Of a DNA stretch of 42,628 nt, positions 26,241 through 33,930 are shown in pieces. The translations under genes were made by a program, and so were the position numbers. Below the pieces are notes generated by a model. It ran no database searches. It had not been told where the DNA came from and was given only the letters and a program-made list of their open reading frames with translations. The DNA comes from an uncultured Bacteriovoracaceae bacterium (GTDB taxonomy: Bacteria > Bdellovibrionota > Bacteriovoracia > Bacteriovoracales > Bacteriovoracaceae): NCBI GenBank assembly GCA_937923325.1, contig CAKZUQ010000058.1, positions 1 through 42,628 on the forward strand, given 5' to 3'. Position 1 is the first letter of the stretch; every line of letters begins with the position of its first letter.

Positions 26241-27522
26241 CTATTTTATTTGTATCTAAATAGTTTTTTAAGCTTCTAATACTTATTCCAAGAATTCTAG
26301 CTGCTCTAGTAAGATTCCCTCCACACTCGTAATAGACCTTTTTAGCATAAGTATTTTTTATGTCTTTCATCGTTATTAATTTTTGCTTTTCAATATCTAA
26401 AAGCTCAGAGCTCATACTCATTAATTCGTGATCAAGCTCATCAAAATTCATCTTTTTTCCATTTGTTAGAATTGTCTTTTTATCCAGATGGCCTTTGAGC
26501 TGCCTTATATTTCCTGGCCAAGGTAGAGATTGATAAAACTCAATTAATTTATCAGGAATACTAATTGAGTTCTCTATAGAATAGATTTGAATAAACTTTT
26601 TTATCATTTCAATATTATCTCTCAAAGCTGGAATTGAAAGGTTTGCTCCACTAGCAACCCTGAAAAAGAAGTCTTTTCTCATCAAGCCTTTATCCACTAA
26701 TAAACTAAGTTTTCTACCAGCAGCACAGATAATTCTTGTATTAACGACGACTGGCATATCACCGCCTACTGCTGTAACCTCCATCGAGTCAAAGAATAAC
26801 AATAACTTGGTTTGTATTTCTAAAGGTAGTGAATCCATTTCATCAATAAATAATGTTCCTCTATGAGCTTGTCTTAGAGCTCCTTTTTTCTCATTTAATG
26901 CTCCAGTAAATGCTCCCTTAACATGTCCAAAAAGTTCAGATTCAAGTAGGTTTTTTGAAAAGGCTGAGATATTAATATGAACAAATTTTCCAGCTAAGCC
27001 ACTTCTTGTATGAATATCACGAGCCAGAGTCGTTTTACCTACACCTGTCTCACCTTCAATAAGAATAGGTAACTTTGACTTTAAAAGCTTATCATTATTT
27101 AGAATATCCTTAGAGAACAATTCAAATTCATCTTTAGCATGCGATTTTCTTTTAATTTCAAACTTATGAAACCCTATTTCACAGACATCTCCGACTTCTA
27201 AGAATGCTGCGGTTACAAAACTACCGTTGAGTTTAAAAGGAGTGCCACATTTTGTTTCAAACTTGTACCTTTCACAAAAGCGATTATTTTTCCCAATAAC
27301 TTTCACTCTAGAGAGCATATAACGAAATTGCTCACCTTGAATCGAATCTAATATTTTTACCCAGTGTCTTGGCTTTTCAGGATGAGTTGTAAACTCATAA
27401 GAGTTATGTTTAAGCCTAATATCCCTCGCATTCAGACCAAAAGGCCGTAAAGTAAGAATATCACCCTCTCTCAGTCCTTTATTGTCTAAAATGTCTGTCA
27501 TGTAAGTAAGTTCTTTATGCAT
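26233..27522 (-). CDS. Sigma-54-dependent activator with FHA-like N-terminal domain
   Basis: A 429-residue enhancer-binding protein. The first ~120 residues end in an FHA-like pattern (GTPFKLNGSFV, then LEVGDVCEIGFHKFEI), which would read phosphothreonine. The AAA+ domain has Walker A GETGVGKTTLA, the sigma-54 contact loop GAFTGA, Walker B GTLFIDEMDSLP and an arginine-finger region. The C-terminus is a Fis-type helix-turn-helix (GGNLTRAARILGISIRSLKNYL). It would hydrolyse ATP to open sigma-54 promoters. I start it at 27522, where GAGG lies 6 bases upstream of ATG; the frame is open to a TTG at 27588. A partner Ser/Thr kinase is expected but not encoded nearby. Confidence 0.87.
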   Translation of the reverse strand: MHKELTYMTDILDNKGLREGDILTLRPFGLNARDIRLKHNSYEFTTHPEKPRHWVKILDSIQGEQFRYMLSRVKVIGKNNRFCERYKFETKCGTPFKLNGSFVTAAFLEVGDVCEIGFHKFEIKRKSHAKDEFELFSKDILNNDKLLKSKLPILIEGETGVGKTTLARDIHTRSGLAGKFVHINISAFSKNLLESELFGHVKGAFTGALNEKKGALRQAHRGTLFIDEMDSLPLEIQTKLLLFFDSMEVTAVGGDMPVVVNTRIICAAGRKLSLLVDKGLMRKDFFFRVASGANLSIPALRDNIEMIKKFIQIYSIENSISIPDKLIEFYQSLPWPGNIRQLKGHLDKKTILTNGKKMNFDELDHELMSMSSELLDIEKQKLITMKDIKNTYAKKVYYECGGNLTRAARILGISIRSLKNYLDTNKIAS

Positions 27523-27649
27523 AATCCCCCTCATATCTAAGTTTTCCAGGGGTTTCTTTACAACTTTAATGCCAATAATCATTGACAATATACGCAGGAT
27601 TTACGAAGTACTAAGTTAAATTAATTTACTTTTCAGTCTAGGACTTTAT

Positions 27650-28324
27650 ATGCAGCAAAACGACTTAATTAATCGCGGAGAAACAAAATTCATCATGGCC
27701 ATTGAGAGCCAAACTCAAATGCTTGAATGGTGGCAACATAATCAAGACGCAATTGGTGTTGCTATGGTTGGAAGATCAAACGTTGGAAAATCGACATTAA
27801 TTAATGCCATGTTTGGAAACAAAGTAGCCAAAACATCTAAAACTCCTGGACGAACTCAGAAGATAAATATTTTTACTTTTAAACTTTTTGGATCAGATCA
27901 GAAATACTTTCTCTTTGACCTACCTGGTTACGGACATGCTGAAGTTGCAAAACAGATGAAAAAAAGCTGGGAACAATTAATGGGAACATTCTTTCAAAAC
28001 CTAAATGGAAAAACTCTATTGTTTAATATCCAGGATGCTCGTCACCCTAATCAAAACTCAGATCAAGGTTTTTATGATTATATTAACCCAGCTCATAATG
28101 AAATATTCTTAGTTTTTAATAAAATTGATAAGCTAAAAAAACAAAAAGAAAGAGCGGCTTTAAACAAATTAAAGCCTCTAATTTATGAAGAATTTAAAGC
28201 TGTAAAACAAATCTTTTTTGTCTCTGCAGAAAAGAAAACAAAAACTGACACACTAGAGATGTCTTTAAAAAGTTTTTTACTTGGAAAGCAACAAGCTGTA
28301 GATAGCCTAGCTTCAGAAGAATAA
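27650..28324 (+). CDS. engB: Ribosome biogenesis GTPase EngB/YsxC
   Basis: A 224-residue TrmE-Era-EngA-like GTPase needed for late assembly of the large ribosomal subunit. G1 is GRSNVGKST, G2 is SKTPGRTQKIN, G3 is DLPGYG, G4 is NKID (many EngB have TKxD) and G5 is SAEK. Length is close to the family norm. AGGA precedes the ATG; a start at the next ATG, about 15 codons on, cannot be excluded. It diverges from the sigma-54 activator and converges on the small helical protein. Confidence 0.92.
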   Translation: MQQNDLINRGETKFIMAIESQTQMLEWWQHNQDAIGVAMVGRSNVGKSTLINAMFGNKVAKTSKTPGRTQKINIFTFKLFGSDQKYFLFDLPGYGHAEVAKQMKKSWEQLMGTFFQNLNGKTLLFNIQDARHPNQNSDQGFYDYINPAHNEIFLVFNKIDKLKKQKERAALNKLKPLIYEEFKAVKQIFFVSAEKKTKTDTLEMSLKSFLLGKQQAVDSLASEE

Positions 28325-28325
28325 A

Positions 28326-28643
28326 TTACTCATCTGCTGTTTTTAAATTTTGAACTTGCTCTTCATAAGTATGAAGTTCTTCTTTTAATTTATCAATATT
28401 CTCTATAATAGACTTTACTGTTTCATTGCCCCAGCTCAACTCACCACTTTTAATCGCCTGAACAACTAACATACCAAGGGCTTCGTGCTCCTCATGCAGT
28501 TGCGCATTAGATTGAGATGCAGACAACATTTTCATACCAATTTGAGTCGTTTTCTTTAGCTCTGTTTGACAAGCTTGTAATAATTCCTGGAAGCGGTTTC
28601 CCCACTGTTGACCGTTATGATTTCCATTATTTGTTGCGTTCAT
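28326..28643 (-). CDS. Small helical protein of unknown function
   Basis: A 105-residue soluble protein I do not recognise. It has an Asn/Gln/Gly-rich N-terminus (about 15 residues) followed by two or three amphipathic helices with coiled-coil character (LQACQTELKKTTQIGMKML and NIDKLKEELHTYEEQVQNL). The arrangement is reminiscent of phasins, but no phasin motif is clear. The ATG at 28643 is supported by AAGGAGAG upstream. It is tail-to-tail with engB with one base between. Confidence 0.55.
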   Translation of the reverse strand: MNATNNGNHNGQQWGNRFQELLQACQTELKKTTQIGMKMLSASQSNAQLHEEHEALGMLVVQAIKSGELSWGNETVKSIIENIDKLKEELHTYEEQVQNLKTADE

Positions 28644-28744
28644 TAGATCTCTCCTTAAACATACTCTTGGGTGAACTTTTCTCTCTTTAAGTATACACAT
28701 AAATACATTATAAAAGATATAGAGTAAAAAAACGGAAAAGAAAA

Positions 28745-29617
28745 ATGTTTGAGAAATTTAGTCTAGGACTTACGGAACAACAGAAGCGTGAAAAAGAGGT
28801 CGTAATAGACGCTCTCAAGGAAAGATATAGAGACTACAGAGACCCATGGGGCTTCAATATAGATAAAATCTCAGACACCTTTGATATCGTCTATCCTATT
28901 TACAAAAAGTATTTTAAAGTGAGGGTTTTCGGGTCAGAAAATGTCCAAGATGAACCCTATATTTTAGCTTCAAACCATACAGGTCAAATTCCTATTGACG
29001 GTATGATGATAACAACTGCCTTTGCATGTGAAATGGATAAACCCAGAATGTTGCATAGTATGGTTGACACATTTTTAGCAGGGTTTCCATTTTTAGGCTC
29101 ATTAACAGCACAGACAGGTTCAATCTTGGGTGATCGTGGAAATTGTAATTGGCTCCTTGATCAAGGTGAGTCGATCTTAGTCTTTCCAGAAGGAATGAAA
29201 GGGATAACAAAAAGTACAAATGAATTTTATGAAACTAGAAAATTCTCAAATGGATTTTTTAGAATTGCGCTTGAGAAGAAGACAAAGATTTTACCCATTA
29301 GTGTTGTTGGAGCTGAGGAGATGTTCCCATTTGTCTTTCATGCGAAAAAACTAGGAAAAATTTTAGGCTTACCTACTCTTCCACTTATGACTAATGTCAT
29401 TCCCCTACCATCGCCAATAGATATTTATATTGGAAAACCATACGAGATACCTGAAGGTTTAACAGTTGATTCTCCCGATAAAGATATTAGAAAACATGTT
29501 TATCAAATCGAAAAAATCGTAAAGTCCCAATTGGCTGAGGGACTTAGAAACAGAAGACCATTTTTTGATAAAATTAGAAAGCCATTGCAAAATATATTTT
29601 TGAATAATTTTAAATAA
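28745..29617 (+). CDS. Lysophospholipid/glycerol acyltransferase family protein
   Basis: A 290-residue PlsC-like acyltransferase. The catalytic block is ASNHTGQIPIDGMM (the His with an Asp six residues on rather than the usual four, as seen in the diacylglycerol-acyltransferase-like branch). The acyl-acceptor block is LVFPEGMKG, and the VSVVGAEE region follows. It likely acylates a lysolipid or similar acceptor at the inner membrane. No strong transmembrane helix is visible. GGAAAAG precedes the ATG. The SDR gene starts 14 bases after it, so the pair is an operon, perhaps for a lipid or a surface glycolipid. Confidence 0.78.
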   Translation: MFEKFSLGLTEQQKREKEVVIDALKERYRDYRDPWGFNIDKISDTFDIVYPIYKKYFKVRVFGSENVQDEPYILASNHTGQIPIDGMMITTAFACEMDKPRMLHSMVDTFLAGFPFLGSLTAQTGSILGDRGNCNWLLDQGESILVFPEGMKGITKSTNEFYETRKFSNGFFRIALEKKTKILPISVVGAEEMFPFVFHAKKLGKILGLPTLPLMTNVIPLPSPIDIYIGKPYEIPEGLTVDSPDKDIRKHVYQIEKIVKSQLAEGLRNRRPFFDKIRKPLQNIFLNNFK

Positions 29618-29631
29618 AGAGATAAATAATC

Positions 29632-30609
29632 ATGAGTACAACTATAATTGATGATATTCCAGCAAAAAATAAAATTTTAATTATTGGTATCGCTGGTGGT
29701 TTAGCTCAAATAACGGCTCGAGTTTTACTACAAAATAATCCACACTGGGATATTGTTGGAATAGACTCCAGAGACGTCACTCAAGATGTACATATAAAAG
29801 GATTAACGACACTTAAGATGAAGTACTCTAGAGGAAACTTTGAAAAGCTTTTTAGAGAACATGAGTTTGATGTTGTTTATCACCTTGCAAGATTGAGCCA
29901 TAGCTCTATGGCCCAAGCAGATCTTAGGAAAAGACTAGAATTAAGTGTTATGGGTACGAATAGAATCTTAGATTTAAGCCTCAGATTTGGAGTAAAAAAA
30001 CTAGTTGTCCTTAGTACTTTTCATGTCTATGGAGCTTTAGCTGATAATTCAATCTTCCTTAAAGAAGACTCTCCACTTAGAGCAAGTATGAAACATGCTG
30101 CTCTTAGAGATGTTGTTGAGATGGATCAGATATGTACAAACTGGATGTGGAAGTATCAAGACAAAATGAGTACTGTTGTATTGCGTCCATGTAATATTAT
30201 AGGCTCACAAATATCAAATACCATGAGTAGATACTTAACAAGTTCAATGGCCATTAGACCTATTGATTACAACCCTGTTTTCCAATTTATACATGAATTT
30301 GATATGGCCACTGTTCTTGCGAGAGCTGCAACTGAGCTCCCAACAGGACTCTATAATGTTGCCACAGATGACTTTATCTCCTTAAAAGACGCTTTGGATA
30401 TTGTTGGCTCAAAAGGTATACCTTTTCCAATTTCTGTTGCAGCTCCACTGAATAATTTATTAAAGAAGGCAAATTTAGATATACCTGAATACCTAATTGA
30501 TTATCTAAAAAATTCTTGTTTGATCAATAACTCGCAGTTAAAAAGTCATCTCGGTGAAAAATTCTATCGATTTAGAATTGAGCAGGCTTTAAACTTACTT
30601 AAAATGTAA
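29632..30609 (+). CDS. Atypical NAD-dependent epimerase/dehydratase (extended SDR)
   Basis: A 325-residue extended SDR. The Rossmann motif GIAGGLAQITARVL, the Asp of VGIDSRD, VVYHLARLS and the LRPCNIIG substrate-domain block are present. Where active family members have Y-x-x-x-K after STFHVYG, this protein has H-A-A-L-R (KHAALRDVVEMDQ), so the catalytic Tyr and Lys seem replaced. That suggests a non-catalytic or altered-chemistry SDR, as in atypical SDRs that bind NAD(P) for regulation. It is second in an operon with the acyltransferase. Substrate unknown. Confidence 0.75.
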   Translation: MSTTIIDDIPAKNKILIIGIAGGLAQITARVLLQNNPHWDIVGIDSRDVTQDVHIKGLTTLKMKYSRGNFEKLFREHEFDVVYHLARLSHSSMAQADLRKRLELSVMGTNRILDLSLRFGVKKLVVLSTFHVYGALADNSIFLKEDSPLRASMKHAALRDVVEMDQICTNWMWKYQDKMSTVVLRPCNIIGSQISNTMSRYLTSSMAIRPIDYNPVFQFIHEFDMATVLARAATELPTGLYNVATDDFISLKDALDIVGSKGIPFPISVAAPLNNLLKKANLDIPEYLIDYLKNSCLINNSQLKSHLGEKFYRFRIEQALNLLKM

Positions 30610-30906
30610 TTAATTTAAGTCTACCCAAGTATAAAGTTCTTCGCTTTCTAAGTAACTCTCATTAAAGAAATATTCTTCTATTTGAGCATTAGATTGAACA
30701 GCCTCTTTTTCTAACATTTGCGGAATACTAAAAGAAACAACAAATAGAACACAAGCAAAGCCAACTAGATTTGGTAAGGAAAAATTCACCTTATTTCTTT
30801 TTTGCAACTTAAGTTGAGAGTATATTGAGCTCCACTCTCCACTTGGAGCTTTAGGAGTTGATTGATCTTTTTTCAATAATCCTTTAACTTCGTCATCATT
30901 CATCAT
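30610..30906 (-). CDS. Small single-pass membrane protein, probable anti-sigma factor
   Basis: A 98-residue protein with an N-terminal cytoplasmic part (about 45 residues), one membrane segment (NLVGFACVLFVVSFSIP) and a short acidic periplasmic tail. This size and layout, directly after an ECF sigma factor gene and overlapping it by 11 bases, is that of a membrane anti-sigma factor, but there is no zinc-binding HxxxCxxC (ZAS) motif, so the assignment rests on context. AGGAGGAT precedes an ATGATG start. Confidence 0.65.
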   Translation of the reverse strand: MMNDDEVKGLLKKDQSTPKAPSGEWSSIYSQLKLQKRNKVNFSLPNLVGFACVLFVVSFSIPQMLEKEAVQSNAQIEEYFFNESYLESEELYTWVDLN

Positions 30907-31426
30907 ATCCTCCTATTTTTCCAATAATTTTCTCAAAAGACTCTTTAGCGTAATATAGCCTAGATTTTATTGTTCCTTCTTTTTCATTTAAAGTACTCGC
31001 AATCTCTTTTACAGTGTATTCAAATTTATAATATAAAATAAAAACTTCTCTATGCTTATCTGTCAGACTTTTTAAAGCAGTACTTATCATGTCCTCAAAT
31101 TCAACTTCATCATTACTATAAGAATCTTCATTATCGTCAAACTCAACATAAATAGGATTCTTTTTTAAATAATCGTAAGTACAATTCATAGCAATTCTAT
31201 AAATCCAAGTTTTAAAACTAGATTCTCTTTTAAATTTTTTATAATTTTTCCAAGCCTTTAAAAATGTTTCTTGAACAATATCATCCACAACTTCAGAACG
31301 TACCATCCAATATATACTTGCTCTAACAAATTCATTTGTTTCAAAATAATTTTGTTTAAATTCACGAAGAAGAGAGTCCTCACTCGCCTCTTCATGAACA
31401 AATATATTTTTTAGAGATTTTATCAA
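30896..31426 (-). CDS. ECF-family RNA polymerase sigma factor
   Basis: A 176-residue group 4 sigma factor. Region 2 shows DDIVQETFLKAWKNYKKFK and SSFKTWIYRIAMNCTYDYLKK. Region 4 shows LTDKHREVFILYYKFEYTVKEIA and the recognition helix GTIKSRLYYAKESF. Regions 1.1 and 3 are absent as expected. The start is TTG, two bases after the stop of the Spy-like gene, with AAGGAT upstream. It is followed by the overlapping anti-sigma candidate. With a Spy-like periplasmic protein in front, this looks like an envelope or metal stress circuit. Confidence 0.9.
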   Translation of the reverse strand: MIKSLKNIFVHEEASEDSLLREFKQNYFETNEFVRASIYWMVRSEVVDDIVQETFLKAWKNYKKFKRESSFKTWIYRIAMNCTYDYLKKNPIYVEFDDNEDSYSNDEVEFEDMISTALKSLTDKHREVFILYYKFEYTVKEIASTLNEKEGTIKSRLYYAKESFEKIIGKIGGYDE

Positions 31427-31428
31427 AA

Positions 31429-31851
31429 TTATTCACTATCCTTTTGATTTTTGAACTTTTCTCGTAGCTTTTTCTTCTTAAGTTCCATAAATTTCACTCT
31501 TTGTTCCTCAGTTAAAATACTTTTCAACCCTAACATTTTTGAAAACTTTAAGTCTGCCATTTTGGATTTTAAAGCCTTAATTTTTGTGTGAACAGCCTTA
31601 AGCTCATCATCGGAAGCATTAGCAATAAATTTTGTTTTCAACTCTTCGTGAAGATTTTTCATCTGCGAACGAATCTCTTTATTATTACCTTTATTACTTT
31701 TTCTGAACTCTTTAAGTTTATCAATCTGTTCATTAGATAAATCTAATTGCTTCATCACTTTTTTGAAGTGCATTTTTCCTTTACCCTTGTCGGCAAATGT
31801 CACTCCTGAGGCTAAAAGAATTGATAATGGTATAACTTTTAGTAAATGCAT
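31429..31851 (-). CDS. Periplasmic Spy/CpxP-like (LTxxQ) protein
   Basis: A 140-residue exported, all-helical, highly charged protein. Signal peptide MHLLKVIPLSILLASGVTFA. Two LTxxQ-like motifs are present: LDLSNEQIDKLKEF and ILTEEQRVKFMEL. Spy, CpxP and CnrX/ZraP-type proteins share this fold and act as periplasmic chaperones or as sensors that hold an anti-sigma factor. AAGGAG lies 6 bases before the chosen ATG (31851); the longer frame has no support. It is the first gene of the operon with the ECF sigma and anti-sigma genes, so a sensor role is plausible. Confidence 0.78.
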   Translation of the reverse strand: MHLLKVIPLSILLASGVTFADKGKGKMHFKKVMKQLDLSNEQIDKLKEFRKSNKGNNKEIRSQMKNLHEELKTKFIANASDDELKAVHTKIKALKSKMADLKFSKMLGLKSILTEEQRVKFMELKKKKLREKFKNQKDSE

Positions 31852-32002
31852 ACATTCTCCTTGGTATAATTTTAATACTATCAATCTAGTATTATTACTT
31901 AGACCTAAAAAGTGCTCAAAAGGTTCAATTTTATTTAAATAAAGCCATAAAAACAACAAACCTCTTGTTTTTTCAGTATGTTATTAATAAGATTTAACTT
32001 AT

Positions 32003-32071
32003 AAGTGGCCGAGTGGTGGAATGGTAGACACAGTTGATTCAAAAGAATTCAAACTTTGTGATTCTGTGGCC
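32003..32071 (+). pseudogene. Decayed partial tRNA-Leu copy
   Basis: Upstream of the intact tRNA-Leu there is a degenerate copy. TAAGTGGCC, TGGTGGAAT, GGTAGACAC and the anticodon-loop region TGATTCAAAA match the intact gene in order, so roughly the first 45 bases align. After that the sequence diverges: the anticodon stem does not pair, there is no long variable arm, and no T-loop (TTCRA) follows. It cannot make a functional tRNA. It may be a relic of an earlier integration or recombination at this tRNA. Confidence 0.6.
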
Positions 32072-32219
32072 CAAGTGATTATAATGATTGAGTAAATCAT
32101 TGAATTGGTAAAAGATTTTGAAAGTGATCATTACCAAGCTAAAAAATGAAATAAGTTATTAATTTAACAACGCTTTCAAAGACATTATTAACTGAATTGG
32201 TAAAACAATTTTAATAAGT
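32072..32219. other. AT-rich spacer with hairpins between the tRNA-Leu copies
   Basis: About 150 bases without a gene. It contains a perfect hairpin AATGATT-GAGTA-AATCATT (32083-32101), a second pair of arms TTGGTAA (32105-32111) and TTACCAA (32131-32137) around 19 bases, and a 13-base direct repeat TGAATTGGTAAAA at 32101-32113 and 32193-32205. The second copy of that repeat lies just before the intact tRNA, where its promoter should be. No RNA family is recognised. Confidence 0.45.
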
Positions 32220-32304
32220 GGCCTTATGGTGGAATCGGTAGACACGAGTGATTCAAAATCACTTGCCCTCGGGCGTAACAGTTCAAGTCTGTTTAAGGCC
32301 ACCA
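32220..32304 (+). tRNA. tRNA-Leu (anticodon CAA)
   Basis: An 85-base class II tRNA. The acceptor arms are GGCCTTA and TAAGGCC, followed by discriminator A and an encoded CCA. The D-arm region is TGGTGGAATCGGTAGACAC. The anticodon stem AGTGA/TCACT encloses the loop TTCAAAA with anticodon CAA, a long variable arm includes GCCCTCGGGC, and the T-arm is AACAG-TTCAAGT-CTGTT. Everything pairs, so it should be functional. Its 3-prime end faces a tyrosine recombinase gene about 300 bases away, the usual layout at an integration site. Confidence 0.95.
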
Positions 32305-32321
32305 CTTTTTAATCAATACCC

Positions 32322-32618
32322 ATGACTACAGAAACATATCCAGAACGCTTTTATTCACTCTCAATTAAGGATAACTTAGGAAAAGAAGATCCTTCTTCTA
32401 GAGCATATGTGAGTGGCCTTATGAGTATTAGTGCAAGACGATCACTTAAAAATAATGAAACAACTTCTAAGAATTATCTTAATCCAAAACAGAGATTAGG
32501 GATTTCTAAACAAATTGATGACCACATGATTAGTGAATCTAATGTTTTTTATTTAAAATCTTATATTAAGAAGTACTATCCAGAGATGCTAAAATCTATT
32601 AACTTTAAGCAAGTTTAA
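32322..32618 (+). CDS. Hypothetical protein between tRNA-Leu and the recombinase
   Basis: A 98-residue basic, helical frame starting 18 bases after the tRNA. I do not recognise it. The composition (Lys, Ser and Tyr rich, for example YLKSYIKKYYPEMLKSINF) looks protein-like, and the frame fills the space up to the recombinase, overlapping its end by four bases. No ribosome-binding site precedes the ATG, so translation is uncertain. If real, it lies inside the integrated element next to the attachment end and could be a small recombination or regulatory protein. Confidence 0.4.
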   Translation: MTTETYPERFYSLSIKDNLGKEDPSSRAYVSGLMSISARRSLKNNETTSKNYLNPKQRLGISKQIDDHMISESNVFYLKSYIKKYYPEMLKSINFKQV

Positions 32619-33682
32619 AAAGCTTTTAACTCTAGCCCACTTTTTTGCTTCTGCTTTCGTTTTTGAACAAGGCCCCATTGAAAGTACCTATTAAATACTT
32701 CCCTACTAGACTGACCATGGAGCATACAACACATATCGATAGAGTTTGGAACTTTAAGGTCAAAAAGTTGGAGCGTAATATTTAGTCTCCTATCATCATG
32801 AAGTTTATATTTATGAAAATTAAATTTGGAGTAATCTACTGGCATTTGTTTTTTGATTCGATAAACGTCATCTTTGGATAATTCCTCCAAATGTTCACCA
32901 TCTTTAATCATTTGAATTATAAAGTTTGCTATTTCTTTATTTGTACAACATGCCGTATATGGGCCTGATTTTGGATCAAGTTCTTGTTCTCCTAGTATTT
33001 GAATAAGATCATCTTTTACTTTCTTTTTATCTGCTTTATTTACATGAAGAAATAGTTTACCAATTCCATTATCCTTGAGTATTTTAATGTAATCATTTTT
33101 TTGATCGATTTCACTTGATGATTCTGCTCCAAAAAAATCAAATTCATTAACTAAAGATGCCTCAGAAATCCTAAGTCCAAAACCTTTCATTATAGCTCTA
33201 ATAAATCTATAACGTCCTTTAGGTAAGTTCTCTAACCATGTCAATACATCACTCCATTCAGGTAAATCACCAGGTATCGGAGTTTCTTTAGTTTTTCGTT
33301 TTTTACACTCATTATAAATCTGTGGAATTCTTTTAATTTGATTTCTGAATTTAAGATATTTTAAATAGCGTCTAAATCCAGTTCTAATTCTATTTCTTGT
33401 ACTTAAAGTTTCAACATTCTTAAAAAGGAAGTCATTCCACCTAGAAATTGCATCATCATCCCACTTAGATGGAAATTTTAACTCTAGTTTATCTACAAAA
33501 AATGGAAATATATAGATTCTAAGAAATGATTCATAACTTGTAATAGTTGAGTGCCTAGCAGTATTCCCAAGCCACTTTATAAAGTTTTTTCTATCTCGAA
33601 GATAAAAATCTGGCAAAAGAGACCCTTTACCTAATTGATTAGGTATTTTTATTTTTCCAGTCTTGCGCAATTTTTTTAGCAT
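32615..33682 (-). CDS. Divergent tyrosine recombinase/integrase
   Basis: A 355-residue recombinase. An N-terminal helical core-binding part (STITSYESFLRIYIFPFF, NRIRTGFRRYLKYLKF) leads to a catalytic domain. That domain has R171 (GFGLRISEASL), H295-x-x-R298 (KLHDDRRLN), H322 (MLHGQSSREVF, where most family members have LGHSS) and the nucleophile Y333 (NRYFQW). The full R-H-R-H-Y set is present although the motifs drift from consensus and the catalytic domain carries an extra insertion of ~60 residues between R171 and H295. Its C-terminal end faces tRNA-Leu, as for an integrase at its attachment site. The start is uncertain: it overlaps the preceding small gene by 44 bases and lacks a good ribosome-binding site. 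Confidence 0.75.
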   Translation of the reverse strand: MLKKLRKTGKIKIPNQLGKGSLLPDFYLRDRKNFIKWLGNTARHSTITSYESFLRIYIFPFFVDKLELKFPSKWDDDAISRWNDFLFKNVETLSTRNRIRTGFRRYLKYLKFRNQIKRIPQIYNECKKRKTKETPIPGDLPEWSDVLTWLENLPKGRYRFIRAIMKGFGLRISEASLVNEFDFFGAESSSEIDQKNDYIKILKDNGIGKLFLHVNKADKKKVKDDLIQILGEQELDPKSGPYTACCTNKEIANFIIQMIKDGEHLEELSKDDVYRIKKQMPVDYSKFNFHKYKLHDDRRLNITLQLFDLKVPNSIDMCCMLHGQSSREVFNRYFQWGLVQKRKQKQKSGLELKAF

Positions 33683-33908
33683 ATTCTAAACTATACTCAT
33701 CTAGCCACACTGACTTTGACCTTGGTGTTCTAAATTGTTTTTTATTACCTGCAATTTTATATAGAATTGATATTTGATTATTTTTTCTAACTGTAGCATC
33801 TGCCCAAGTTATAAACAACTCAGCATGTTCATGCTCTTTTTTGAAGAAGTTTTTTGGCTTCCCTGCCGCCAACCCCCTCTTTGAATTTCTATATGGACCT
33901 CTTTTCAT
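33639..33908 (-). CDS. Small basic protein upstream of the integrase
   Basis: An 89-residue, very basic protein starting MKRGPYRNSKRGLAAGKPK. I do not recognise the family. The central part (LFITWADATVRKNNQISILYKI) and the end (SLEYAKKIAQDWKNKNT) are compatible with a small DNA-binding protein such as an excisionase or an arm-binding domain. ATG at 33908 is supported by GAGG five bases upstream. Its last 44 bases overlap the start of the integrase frame in another register. It is cotranscribed with the primase-helicase gene; the gap to that gene's stop is 22 bases. Confidence 0.5.
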   Translation of the reverse strand: MKRGPYRNSKRGLAAGKPKNFFKKEHEHAELFITWADATVRKNNQISILYKIAGNKKQFRTPRSKSVWLDEYSLEYAKKIAQDWKNKNT

Positions 33909-33930
33909 TCTAACCTCAAAAGTAATCAGC

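Noticed and set aside
27583..27588. TTGACA as the -35 of an engB promoter
   Set aside because: No acceptable -10 follows at 16-19 bases, so it was not listed as a promoter.
32003..32304. A group I intron or split tRNA-Leu spanning both tRNA-like copies
   Set aside because: The second copy is complete by itself from acceptor to CCA, and the 150-base spacer is too short and lacks the core of a group I intron.
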